The translations under genes were made by a program, and so were the position numbers. A stretch of 64,000 nt of DNA from Streptomyces sp. NBC_01214 (lineage in GTDB: Bacteria; Actinomycetota; Actinomycetes; Streptomycetales; Streptomycetaceae): the NCBI RefSeq assembly GCF_026340975.1, contig NZ_JAPEOS010000003.1, positions 434,001 to 498,000 on the forward strand, written 5' to 3'. Numbering within the stretch: the first letter of the stretch is position 1; every line of letters begins with the position of its first letter. Below, piece by piece: positions 15,822 to 23,964 of the stretch. The notes below the pieces were generated by a model that was not told the origin of the DNA, did no database searches, and worked only from the letters and a program-made list of their open reading frames with translations.

Positions 15822-17653
15822 ACCGGCTCGGGCTCGGGCGGCTGGGGAAGCGACCGCCGCAGCGCGGTGAGCCCGTACCGCTTCTCGATGTCGATGCCCT
15901 CCCCGTAGTGGTGCTCCTCCAGCAACGGAAGGATCTTCGTCCGCCAGGTGCGCTCCAGACCGCCGTTCCGGTACACGCCCTTCTTCATCAGGTACGACGG
16001 CCCGATCCGGAAGTCGGGGTCGTCGATCCGGGCGTTGAGCGCGTCCAGGAGCTCGGCCGGCTCGGCGTCCCGCTCCTGCGATTCGAGCCAGCGCCGTAGG
16101 AGCCCGCTGGTGGGCTCGGTGCGCGGGGACAGCTCCACGAACGCGAACCGGCGCCGCATGGCCGCGTCCACGAGAGCGATCGAGCGGTCCGCGGTGTTCA
16201 TGGTGCCGATCACGAACAGGTTCGGGGGCAGCGCGAAGTCGTCGCCGGAGTAGGTCAGCCGGACCGACTTGTTCCGGTATTCGAGGAGGAAGTACAGCTC
16301 GCCGAAGACCTTGGCCAGGTTCGCCCGGTTGATCTCGTCGATGATCAGGAAGTGCGGCAGGTGCCGGTTGCCCTCCCGCGAGGCCAGGTCGGCCAGCTCG
16401 CGCAGCGGTCCGGCGGTGAGTCGGAAGGCGACCTCCCGGGTCTCGGGATCCTCCTGCGGTCGGAAGCCCTCGAAGAAGTCCTCATAGGCGTAGGAGGGGT
16501 GGAACTGGACCAGCTTCACCTGCTCCGGGCCTCCGCCGAAGAACTCAGCCAGCTTCAGGGCCAGGTAGGTCTTGCCGGTGCCGGGCGGCCCGTACAGGAC
16601 GAGTTGCCGGTCGTCCCACAGCAGGTCCCGGACCTCGCGCAGCCAGTCCGTCTTGTGGACCAGCAGCTCGGCGGCCAGTTCGTCCGTGGGCTCCGGCAGC
16701 TCCAGCTCCCGCCGGGCGGCGAGCGCCGGGATCTCCACGCTCGGATCCCGCTCTATCGCCTCGGCCTCGCCGGCCAGCTCCTCGTCCGTGAGCCCGAGGC
16801 CGTCGATGACGGCCTGGACGGTGGTCAGCTCCACCACGTCGTGCTGGATGGACAGCCTCTGCTGGAGCTCCTCGGGCAGCTCCTCGTACGCGTACCCCTC
16901 GTCCTGCCAGGTCACCGGGCGGCGCAGGTTGGACCGGTGGTCCTCTGACTCGGCCTGTTCGACCTCCCCGGTGATCTCCCCGACGTACAGGCGACCGCCG
17001 GAGATGGTGCACACGGTGTCACCCGGCTTCATCCTGGACAGGAACGCGTGCAGCTCCTCCACCAGGTCCTGCTTCTGGCTGTAGGTCGCCGTGGACTCGT
17101 AGTCCTCCTGGACGAGGCTGCGGACCTGCTCCTTGCTGATGCCCGTTTCCACCCCCTGCCGCAGCCGGGAGGCCGCCAGGGTCACCCGCCCCTCGGGCAG
17201 CCATATGCGCTGGACGAGATCGAGCCCGGTGACGTTCGAGCCGCGCACGAGCCAGGCGCGGTTGGGGCCCCAGGACGCATCCGGCATGAAGTCGCCGAGC
17301 GGCCGGCCGTCCTCCGTCTTCCAACTCAGCCAGCCGTTGCAACTGCTGCCGGTCAGGACCGCGCCGGCCTCGGACGGGGAGTTGAAGGTGATCGTGTCGG
17401 TCGTCTCAAGCCAGCCCGGCCATGCTTGGGAGTGCTTGATCCGCCCCTCAGCGATGAGCTTTTCGCGCAACCGGTGGGCGGAGGCCACCTGCTTGGCGAA
17501 GGACGGTACGGCCTCCGGACGCACGGGCTGACCGGGCCCGACGACGAACCGGCGGCTGCCGTTCGTCCCCATCTCATCGGTCTGCCGCCCGCGTGCCTCC
17601 GGCCCGCCGTTCGGCAGCCGCAGGCGGAACTCCGGGTACGGGTCCGATGCCAT
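15809..17653 (-). CDS. mcrB: McrB-family AAA+ GTPase with N-terminal DUF4357-like domain
   Basis: A 614-residue motor subunit. Residues about 75-135 (ITFNSPSEAGAVLTG, CNGWLSWKTEDGRPLGD) resemble DUF4357/RAMA-like modules found in modification-dependent systems; residues 200-240 (MKPGDTVCTISGGRLYVGEI) look like an EVE/PUA-like base reader. The AAA+ core follows, with Walker A GPPGTGKT near 354, Walker B FLIIDEINRAN near 436 and the McrB signature MNTADRS near 484. It would sense modified bases and drive McrC cutting. The ATG at 17653 has AAGGAAGG five bases upstream. It starts 87 bp after the preceding unknown gene, in the same direction. The domain labels of the N-terminus are from pattern memory. 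Confidence 0.93.
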   Translation of the reverse strand: MASDPYPEFRLRLPNGGPEARGRQTDEMGTNGSRRFVVGPGQPVRPEAVPSFAKQVASAHRLREKLIAEGRIKHSQAWPGWLETTDTITFNSPSEAGAVLTGSSCNGWLSWKTEDGRPLGDFMPDASWGPNRAWLVRGSNVTGLDLVQRIWLPEGRVTLAASRLRQGVETGISKEQVRSLVQEDYESTATYSQKQDLVEELHAFLSRMKPGDTVCTISGGRLYVGEITGEVEQAESEDHRSNLRRPVTWQDEGYAYEELPEELQQRLSIQHDVVELTTVQAVIDGLGLTDEELAGEAEAIERDPSVEIPALAARRELELPEPTDELAAELLVHKTDWLREVRDLLWDDRQLVLYGPPGTGKTYLALKLAEFFGGGPEQVKLVQFHPSYAYEDFFEGFRPQEDPETREVAFRLTAGPLRELADLASREGNRHLPHFLIIDEINRANLAKVFGELYFLLEYRNKSVRLTYSGDDFALPPNLFVIGTMNTADRSIALVDAAMRRRFAFVELSPRTEPTSGLLRRWLESQERDAEPAELLDALNARIDDPDFRIGPSYLMKKGVYRNGGLERTWRTKILPLLEEHHYGEGIDIEKRYGLTALRRSLPQPPEPEPVWLA

Positions 17654-17739
17654 CGGGGCCTTCCTTCTTCTCTTCCATGGGCTGGCGGATCACTTGTCGG
17701 CAGGCTAGTCGGAGCCACTGGCAGTGGGACCGGTCCCCG

Positions 17740-19083
17740 TCACCAGGGGTCGAGGTCGTGCTCGCGCGGTGCGGTCTCAGGGAGCATGACCTCGCGCGTA
17801 CGAGCGGTCAAAGGGGACAGTCGTGCCGTCGAGCGGTCGATCTGAAAGACGAAGGCCTTGGCTTTGTCGGCGAACGCTGCGGCCGGCCGACTGATACCGG
17901 CACCGGTCACCAGGATCAGCCGCTTGGGAAGGACCTCGCCGGATGCCGCAGCCAGGCCGTTGAGGCGTTCCACCTCGGACAGCGAGAGATCCTTGGCGCC
18001 GCCGTCCCGGATCTGGATGTCAAAGCCATCCGAATGGATCGGGGCCGCGAAGTCACTCGTGGAGACGGCATCGAAGCCGAGCATGTTCAGCTGGTCGACC
18101 ACAGCCCGTGGGATTCCCCTGCCTGCCGCCGTCACCGAGGTGGCCGGATCGGGCGCGGCTTCGTCCTCGAAGAGCGCCAGGGCGGCGGGCTCCGGTTCCT
18201 CGACGGTGAAGAGGGAGTCCTGCCGCATCGACGGGATGCGCCCACGGCCGGCGGAACGCCTGACGGGCTCCCAGGGGAAGCTGGTGCCCCAGTGGGCCGG
18301 CCCTTTGCCGATCACATCGGCGACCTCGTCGACGGACACGGTCGCGCGAGGGACACCCGGTGCGGCTACCGACTGATCCCGCAGACTGCGGGCAAGGTCG
18401 ACCCGGCCCCAGGTGCCCCAGTCGCGGATGTACGCATCGACCATCCAGCCGAGGGTGGGCTTGAGTGAGATCCGGACGAAGGCGTCGGCGAGTTCGGCGT
18501 CCACGTACGTCCCCGCGGACTCGCGGACCAGCACAAGCTCCGGGTCACTACGCGAGCCCCGGGCGAACCACCGGTTCCCCACGACGACCCGACGCACGCG
18601 CACCCCGCGTGCGTCGAGGAGATCGGCCAGCTCGGTCATGTCCGAGGGTTCCCCCTCGTCCCAGCACAACGGCGACGGCACCGGCGTATCGAAGAGGTGG
18701 GCCGCCGCACGGGCGTACAGGGCGCCGACGAGTACCTCGACGGATGTGTCGAGGGCCCACACGGACGGATCGCTGTGCAGGGACGGATCGACGACGGTCC
18801 AGGCGACCTGGTGTTTGTAGTTCACGCGGGCGAGCGCGACGGAGCGTCCTCCCGACAGGTTGACCTTCAGGAAGAAGGGGCCGGCAGCGTTGAACTCGAC
18901 CCGGTCGGCCAGCTCCGGATGGCGCTCCAGAAAGGTGCTTTCCAAGCTCTGGAAATACAGAAAGTTACCGAGGGCGGCGACCATGTCGCCCGTGGGGAAG
19001 GCCAAGTGAACACGCTCCAGGGGGCTTGTGCCGCCGGGCGGTGCAGGCTTGACCGCCGGAAGGAAGCGTAGATCGCCCCCCAT
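17740..19083 (-). CDS. Unknown 447-residue protein upstream of mcrBC, possible Mrr-like C-terminus
   Basis: I do not recognise a named family. The N-terminal 250 residues are a mixed alpha/beta domain (LERVHLAFPTGDMVAALG, FFLKVNLSGGRSVALARVNY, RISLKPTLGWMVDAYIRDWG). The last 130 residues read VDQLNMLGFDAV, SDGFDIQIRDGG and then LILVTGAGISRPAAAFADKA before a short hydrophobic strand, an order reminiscent of Mrr-type restriction endonuclease folds (target domain, D, strand, FxxxAxxxA, LID), but without a clear D-xK pair. It is co-directional with mcrB, 87 bp away, so a role in the same defence operon is plausible. I start at the ATG at 19083, eight bases after the stop of the preceding pseudogene; the open frame extends further up to 19233 over that pseudogene. 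Confidence 0.7.
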   Translation of the reverse strand: MGGDLRFLPAVKPAPPGGTSPLERVHLAFPTGDMVAALGNFLYFQSLESTFLERHPELADRVEFNAAGPFFLKVNLSGGRSVALARVNYKHQVAWTVVDPSLHSDPSVWALDTSVEVLVGALYARAAAHLFDTPVPSPLCWDEGEPSDMTELADLLDARGVRVRRVVVGNRWFARGSRSDPELVLVRESAGTYVDAELADAFVRISLKPTLGWMVDAYIRDWGTWGRVDLARSLRDQSVAAPGVPRATVSVDEVADVIGKGPAHWGTSFPWEPVRRSAGRGRIPSMRQDSLFTVEEPEPAALALFEDEAAPDPATSVTAAGRGIPRAVVDQLNMLGFDAVSTSDFAAPIHSDGFDIQIRDGGAKDLSLSEVERLNGLAAASGEVLPKRLILVTGAGISRPAAAFADKAKAFVFQIDRSTARLSPLTARTREVMLPETAPREHDLDPW

Positions 19084-19090
19084 TCCGTGA

Positions 19091-19558
19091 TCAAAGGCGT
19101 TCTTCGGCCGATTGGCCGGAAGGAGCCGCATGCGCTGAGGGAATCTCTGCCTCCGCCCACACGGTCTTCCCGCTCGGCGGGTACGGCACGACGCCCCAAC
19201 GGTCGGCGAGCGCGGCGACGAGCAGTAGGCCACGGCCGGTCTCGCCGTCGGCGGGCTGGGGGAGCACGGGCATCCGGTCGCGGCGGGCGTCGGTGACCTC
19301 GATGCGCAGCGTCCGGGGAGCGGGCGAGAGCGACAGCCCGAGCCGGAAGTCCCGGCCCTACACCTGGCCGTGGAGCACGGCGTTCGCGGTCAGCTCGGCG
19401 ACGATATGCTCGGCACGCTCCGTGACGCTCAACGGTACGCCCCAGCTGCGGAGTTCGGTGACGGCGAGCGGCCGAGCCGGGCCCCGCGCCGGGTGGACGA
19501 CAGCAGCAGGGAGAAGACACCCGGGTCGGTGTCGAGTTGTGGGGAGGAGGGGTTCATA
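19091..19558 (-). pseudogene. Degenerate anti-sigma-type HATPase (serine kinase-like)
   Basis: Reverse-strand pieces make up an HATPase_c domain of the RsbW/regulatory ATP-binding kind: LAVTELRSWGVPLSVTERAE with HIVAELTANAVLHGQV (N box), then after an in-frame TAG GRDFRLGLSLSPAPRTLRIE, DARRDRMP (G1 region) and ETGRGLLLVAALADRWGV. The ATG at 19558 is in a different frame from the N box, so there is at least one frameshift plus the amber codon. Such proteins are very numerous in Streptomyces and loss of one is not surprising. It ends eight bases before the unknown gene upstream of mcrB. Confidence 0.75.
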
Positions 19559-19654
19559 GGGGCCACGGTGACGGTGGTGGGACGGGCTCCGCGAGGGGTG
19601 CGCCCCGTACGCGGAGTCAGCGTACGGGCACGGGAAGCGGACGGTATCGGCGGC

Positions 19655-19907
19655 GTGTGCCGGTCGGTTGAGTCCCGGATCGCGGCCGCCGTGCCGGGCG
19701 ACTACCTGATCGACCTGCGGGGCGGGGCAGGCCAGGCAGCACCCGCCGTACAGGAATGGCTGGGCGGTCCGGGACTGCAGCGCAACTACGGAGCCAACGT
19801 CCCCCCGGTTGGCCTACCGCTTCCACATCGCACCGCTCGTACCCGCCGAGGAGTACCACGGGCTCGCGTTCGTGGCGAAGTCGACCTGCTCCCGCCCCCT
19901 GGAGTGA
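19655..19907 (+). pseudogene. Frameshifted fragment of an unrecognised small gene
   Basis: One plus-strand frame reads AAAVPGDYLIDLRGGAGQAA and QEWLGGPGLQRNYGANVPP; shifting by one base in a C-run near 19800-19806 it continues LAYRFHIAPLVPAEEYHGLA and FVAKSTCSRPLE before a stop at 19905. The two halves join smoothly, which suggests a single gene broken by one indel. I recognise no family. It is flanked by two other damaged genes, in keeping with decay of this stretch. Confidence 0.4.
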
Positions 19908-19909
19908 TC

Positions 19910-20417
19910 TCACCCCAACAGGGAGAGGGCCGCGTTGAGAGTCAGCTTCCACATCGGTTCGGCCCCGGTCCCGAAGGCGGCGGTGAGCGCGTATCCCACC
20001 GCGGCGGAATCGGGCGTGCGCCGTCCCTCGTCCTGCCACTCGGCCCACACCCGGCCGTCGCCGACCGATGTGAAGACACCGATCCGCTCCCCGTCCAGCA
20101 GCAGTCTGCTTTCGCCGGGGGAGCGCGGCACCAACCGGTACCGGCCGTCATCGACTCGGTACGAATGCCGGGTGAGGAATTCCTTCGCCGGAACAAGCCG
20201 CACCGCGGCACCGTCCACGGTCATCGTGACCGCGCTCACGTCTCGTGTTCCCGATGGGCAGGGGGGGGACTCCAGCGGCCTCCCCTCCGCCCTGCGCGCC
20301 ACGGCCCTGGGGATGCCCCCTCCCTCGACGATCAGCTCCCCCGCCGTCCAGCCGGACGTCGACTCGTCCGAACCGGGGATCGTCGGCGGGGACGTAATCG
20401 AAGACGTGAGCGGACAC
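19910..20417 (-). pseudogene. Hypothetical protein gene with a G-run frameshift
   Basis: From the GTG at 20417 the frame starts SAHVFDYVPADDPRFGRVDV and RLDGG; the other frame then picks up ELIVEGGGIPRAVARRAEGR, continues through VPAKEFLTRHSYRVDDGRYR and LLLDGERIGVFTSVGDGRVW, and ends LTLNAALSLLG. The join falls at a run of five C on the plus strand (20338-20342); four would restore one frame. The product would be a cytosolic protein of about 168 residues with no family that I know. A sequencing or assembly slip in the homopolymer is as likely as a real mutation. Confidence 0.55.
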
Positions 20418-20670
20418 GGGACTCCCTGTTCAAAGGACGGTTCGGACAGCCTGGTGTTTCCAGCCTGCGGGACGGCGGCCACAGGCCTTAAGGGATCGGC
20501 CACCGGTCCCTCCGGCGATCTGTTGAAGCGTCAGGGAAATCGACAATTGGGCAGCATGAGTCCTGAAAGACCCGGGGAACGCTGACCGAACATGCGAATG
20601 GTTGTAATCTGCGGGGACCGCCCTTGACCTGCAATGAGCAGGCAGGGAGCAGACATAACGGGAGTATTCA

Positions 20671-21090
20671 ATGCTTCGTACCATGTTCAAGTCCAAGATC
20701 CATCGGGCTACCGTCACCCAGGCCGACCTGCACTACGTCGGCTCCGTCACCGTCGACGCCGACCTGCTGGACGCGGCCGATCTGCTGCCCGGGGAGCTCG
20801 TCCACATCGTGGACATCACCAACGGGGCGCGGCTGGAGACCTACGTCATCGAGGGGGAGCGCGGGTCCGGGGTGATCGGGATCAACGGCGCCGCCGCGCA
20901 CCTGGTGCACCCCGGGGACCTGGTCATCCTCATCAGCTACGCGCAGGTCGAGGACGCCGAGGCCCGGGTGTTCGAGCCCCGCGTCGTGCACGTGGACGGT
21001 GACAACCGGATCGTCGAGCTCGGTGCGGATCCTTCCGCTCCGGTGCCGGGTACGGACCAGCGGCGCAGCCCGCACGCCGTGGCTGTCTGA
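20671..21090 (+). CDS. panD: Aspartate 1-decarboxylase proenzyme
   Basis: A 139-residue PanD. The self-cleavage site Gly-Ser is in LHYVGSVTVDADLL, giving the N-terminal pyruvoyl serine after processing; the substrate-binding Arg lies in NGARLETYVIEGERGSG and the IGINGAAAHLVHPGDLV stretch is standard. It makes beta-alanine from aspartate for pantothenate and CoA. GGGAG lies a few bases before the ATG at 20671. It heads a short plus-strand run with an acetyltransferase and a racemase-like gene. Confidence 0.96.
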   Translation: MLRTMFKSKIHRATVTQADLHYVGSVTVDADLLDAADLLPGELVHIVDITNGARLETYVIEGERGSGVIGINGAAAHLVHPGDLVILISYAQVEDAEARVFEPRVVHVDGDNRIVELGADPSAPVPGTDQRRSPHAVAV

Positions 21091-21105
21091 GGGGAGTCGG
21101 GGATC

Positions 21106-21447
21106 ATGTCGATCGAGTTCCAGGATGACCGTGAGGCCGGACGGCTGCTCGCCGTCGAGGACGGGGCGGTGGTCGGCCACATCGCGTACTTCGTGCTCGC
21201 TGACGCGCCCCACGCCCTGGTCGCGGTGCACACCATCGTCGAGCAGGGGAACCAGGGCCGCGGCATCGCGGGCGGGCTGGTGCGGACCTTCTACGGGATC
21301 GCCGCTGCCGAAGGGGTGCCCGTGGTGCCGCTCTGCCCGTACGCGGCGAGCTGGGCCGCCAAACACCCCGACGAGGCGCCCGAGCCGGCCGCCGAGGTCG
21401 TAGTGGCGGCCAAGGCGCAGCTCGCCGCGACCCCCGACCTCGGGTGA
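21106..21447 (+). CDS. Small GNAT-like N-acetyltransferase (YidJ/COG2388 type)
   Basis: A 113-residue single-domain protein: LLAVEDGAVVGHIAYFVL, VHTIVEQGNQGRGIAGGLVR (the acetyl-CoA loop Q-x-x-G-x-G/A) and the family-specific VPLCPYAASWAAKHPDEA. These small acetyltransferases have few known substrates. GGGGAG precedes the ATG at 21106, only 15 bp after panD. Its stop overlaps the next GTG (GTGA), so the three genes form an operon. Confidence 0.88.
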   Translation: MSIEFQDDREAGRLLAVEDGAVVGHIAYFVLADAPHALVAVHTIVEQGNQGRGIAGGLVRTFYGIAAAEGVPVVPLCPYAASWAAKHPDEAPEPAAEVVVAAKAQLAATPDLG

Positions 21448-22073
21448 CCGATCTGCTCCTGCTGCACACCTCGCCCGTGCACGTCCCGGTCTTCGACGCC
21501 CTGCGCGACCGGAACCATCCGGGGGCCGTCCTCGGGCACCTGGTGGTACCGGAGCTACTGGCCCGGGCCCGGGCCGAAGGGCCGGAGTCGGTGGCTCCGG
21601 CCCTTCGGGGGCTGCTGCTCGCGCACACGGGATCGCCCGTGCTGGTCACCTGCTCGACCATCGGGGCGACCGCGGAGCAGTTGGCTCCGGCGCTCGGCGT
21701 CCCGGTGCTCCGGGTGGACCGGCCGATGGCGGCCGCCGCGGTCCGGGCGGGAACGCGGATCGCCGTACTGGCCGCCCTCGCGTCGACCCTCGCCCCGACC
21801 TGCGCACTGCTGGCCGAGGAGGCCGGTGAACGGCCCGTGTCGATCGGCACGCACCTGGTCGCCGGCGCCTGGGACCGCTGCGAGGCCGGGGACGGCGCCG
21901 GCTACCTCGCCCGGGTCGCCGCGGCCGCCGACTCCGTCACCGGCGCGGACGTCATCGTGTTGGCGCAGGCTTCCATGGCCGGGGCCGCGGACCTGGCCAC
22001 GGGCCCGGTCCCGGTGCTCTCCAGCCCGGCTCCGGGCCTGGCCGCGGGCCTGGCGGTGCGCTCGGCCGCGTAG
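21444..22073 (+). CDS. Aspartate/glutamate racemase-like protein
   Basis: A 209-residue protein with two related halves of the Asp/Glu racemase fold: LLLLHTSPVHVPVFDALR, the first cysteine motif VLVTCSTIGATAEQLAP, and the second half IAVLAALASTLAPTCALL and ADVIVLAQASMAG, where the usual second cysteine appears to be Ala-Gln-Ala. With only one cysteine retained, normal two-base racemisation is doubtful; a decarboxylase or another one-cysteine activity is possible. It starts with a GTG inside the preceding stop and lies downstream of panD. Confidence 0.75.
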   Translation: MTDLLLLHTSPVHVPVFDALRDRNHPGAVLGHLVVPELLARARAEGPESVAPALRGLLLAHTGSPVLVTCSTIGATAEQLAPALGVPVLRVDRPMAAAAVRAGTRIAVLAALASTLAPTCALLAEEAGERPVSIGTHLVAGAWDRCEAGDGAGYLARVAAAADSVTGADVIVLAQASMAGAADLATGPVPVLSSPAPGLAAGLAVRSAA

Positions 22074-22112
22074 GGCAGGCATATCGGCCGGAATCGCGGG
22101 AAGGTGGCCCGT

Positions 22113-22292
22113 ATGGTGCGAAAGCGAGATGTAGAAGGAACGCAGCCGCCCGTCCCGGGGCCGGGCCCCTTCCCCGATCCCGAACCCATTCCCCGGCCCG
22201 TGCCGCCCGTGCCCGCCCCGGTGCCCGAGCCGGACCCGGTCCCCGCGCCGCCGGGGCCCGCGCCGATCCCTCAGCCCGGGCCCCTCAGCTAG
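22113..22292 (+). CDS. Small proline-rich hypothetical protein
   Basis: A 59-residue frame starting MVRKRDVEGTQPPVPG and then almost entirely Pro with Pro-Asp, Pro-Val and Pro-Ala repeats to the stop. GGAAGG lies eight bases before the ATG at 22113; a GTG at 22104 is also in frame. No signal peptide or membrane segment. It ends 30 bp before the convergent gnd gene. I do not recognise it, and low complexity makes the call moderate. Confidence 0.5.
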   Translation: MVRKRDVEGTQPPVPGPGPFPDPEPIPRPVPPVPAPVPEPDPVPAPPGPAPIPQPGPLS

Positions 22293-22321
22293 TACGGCGA
22301 GCGGCTAGTGCGGCGAGCGAC

Positions 22322-23767
22322 CTACGACGTGCGGACCTCGGAGCGGTCGCCGCTCCAGTGGGTGTGGAAGGAGCCCTCGCGGTCGGTCCGACGGTAGGTG
22401 TGCGCTCCGAAGAAGTCCCGCTGCCCCTGGGTGAGGGCCGCGGGCAGCCGCTCCGCGCGCAGCGCGTCGTAGTAGGCCAGTGAGGCGGCGAAGGCCGGAA
22501 CCGGGATGCCCTGGCGCACCGCCGCCACCAGCACGGACCGCCAGCCGTCCTGGGCGGCCGCGATCTCCTCCGCGAAGTGCGCGTCCGCCAGCAGGCTCGG
22601 CAGCTGCGGCTGCGCGTCGTACGCCGCCCGGATCCGGTCCAGGAACGCGGCCCGGATGATGCAGCCGCCGCGCCACAGCGAGGCCACGGCGCCCAGGTCC
22701 ACGTTCCAGCCGTACTCCTCGCTGCCGGCCCGGATCTGGTGGAAGCCCTGGGTGTACGAGACGATCTTCGACGCGTACAGCGCCTGCTCCACATCGGCGG
22801 CGAAGGCCTCCGCCGCCTCCGGTGCGAGCACGGCGGCCGTCGGGCCCGCCAGCCCGCGCGCGGCCCCGCGCAGGTCCGCGTGGCCCGAGACCGCGCGGGC
22901 GAAGACCGCCTCGGCGATCCCCGACACCGGGACCCCGAGGTCGAGGGCGATCTGCACGGTCCAGCGGCCGGTCCCCTTCTGCTCGGCGGCGTCGGCCACG
23001 ACGTCGACGTACGGGCGTCCGGTCGCGGCGTCCGTGTGGGCGAGCACCTCCGCCGTGATCTCGATCAGGTACGAGTCCAGGCGCCCCCGGTTCCACGCCC
23101 GGAAGGTCTCCGCGATCTTCGCGGGGGAGTAGCCCGCGGCCTCGCGCAGCAGGTGGTAGGCCTCGGCTATGAGCTGCATGTCGGCGTACTCGATGCCGTT
23201 GTGCACCATCTTGACGAAGTGTCCGGCGCCGTCGGGTCCCACGTGCGAGGTGCACGGCGTGCCGTCGGCGGCCTTCGCGGAGATCTTCTCCAGCAGCGGT
23301 CCGAGGGAGGCGTACGACGTCGTCGAGCCGCCCGGCATGATGCTCGGGCCCAGCAGCGCGCCCTCCTCACCGCCGGAGATGCCCACGCCCACGAAGTGGA
23401 GGCCGCGCTCCCGCAGTTCCCGCTCGCGGCGCCGGGTGTCCTCGAAGTGCGCGTTGCCGCCGTCGATGATGACGTCGCCCTCCTCCAGGAGCGGGGCGAA
23501 CTCGCTGATCACGGCATCGGTCGGCTCCCCGGCCTTCACCATGATGACGATGCGCCGGGGGCGCTCCAGCGCGTCGACGAACTCCTTCGCCGACCCGGCC
23601 GCCACGAAGGAGCCCTCGTGCCCGAACTCCTCGACCAGTGCGGTGGCCTTGGCGGCGGTGCGGTTGTGGACGGCCACGGTGAATCCGTTGCGGGCGAAGT
23701 TGCGGGCGAGGTTGCTGCCCATGACAGCGAGTCCGGTGACGCCGATCTGGGCTGTGCTGGTGCTCAT
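22322..23767 (-). CDS. gnd: 6-phosphogluconate dehydrogenase, decarboxylating
   Basis: A 481-residue enzyme of the long type. The NADP fold starts IGVTGLAVMGSNLARNFA, followed by MVKAGEPTDAVI, VIIDGGNAHFEDT, the substrate-binding GVGISGGEEGALLGPSIMPGG and the catalytic KMVHNGIEYADMQ; the C-terminal tail ends GSFHTHWSG. It oxidises 6-phosphogluconate to ribulose 5-phosphate and NADPH in the pentose phosphate pathway. I chose the ATG at 23767 (AGGAG seven bases before it), not the longer frame. Streptomyces often hold two gnd genes; this long form is one of them. Confidence 0.96.
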   Translation of the reverse strand: MSTSTAQIGVTGLAVMGSNLARNFARNGFTVAVHNRTAAKATALVEEFGHEGSFVAAGSAKEFVDALERPRRIVIMVKAGEPTDAVISEFAPLLEEGDVIIDGGNAHFEDTRRRERELRERGLHFVGVGISGGEEGALLGPSIMPGGSTTSYASLGPLLEKISAKAADGTPCTSHVGPDGAGHFVKMVHNGIEYADMQLIAEAYHLLREAAGYSPAKIAETFRAWNRGRLDSYLIEITAEVLAHTDAATGRPYVDVVADAAEQKGTGRWTVQIALDLGVPVSGIAEAVFARAVSGHADLRGAARGLAGPTAAVLAPEAAEAFAADVEQALYASKIVSYTQGFHQIRAGSEEYGWNVDLGAVASLWRGGCIIRAAFLDRIRAAYDAQPQLPSLLADAHFAEEIAAAQDGWRSVLVAAVRQGIPVPAFAASLAYYDALRAERLPAALTQGQRDFFGAHTYRRTDREGSFHTHWSGDRSEVRTS

Positions 23768-23904
23768 CGGTGCGCTCCTGCTTGCTTCGGTGTGCCTTCG
23801 GTGGGCGGGGAGCACCGAAGCTACCCCCCATGCGGACCCCGGTGGATCTTTTACTCATGGAGATACAGTCAAGTTCCCGCGGCATGCGCCCCGTTGCGCC
23901 TCTT

Positions 23905-23923
23905 GTCACGCTCTGATCGTGAC
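23905..23923. promoter_or_regulatory. Inverted repeat upstream of the Rpf-like gene
   Basis: GTCACG and CGTGAC are separated by seven bases, about 40 bp before the start of the cell-wall enzyme gene. It is a possible operator. I looked for the c-di-AMP (ydaO) riboswitch common before Rpf genes and did not find its conserved segments. Confidence 0.35.
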
Positions 23924-23964
23924 GTTAAGTTGTGCGGTTCCTGATGTCTTCGAGGGGGGCTCCC

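Noticed and set aside
19091..19273. Small intact gene (GRGLLLVAALADRWG frame)
   Set aside because: It is the C-terminal piece of a longer HATPase whose N-terminal parts lie in other frames, so it is annotated as a pseudogene.
23768..23964. c-di-AMP (ydaO) riboswitch before the Rpf-like gene
   Set aside because: Expected from other actinobacterial Rpf genes, but the spacer is short and the conserved segments are absent.
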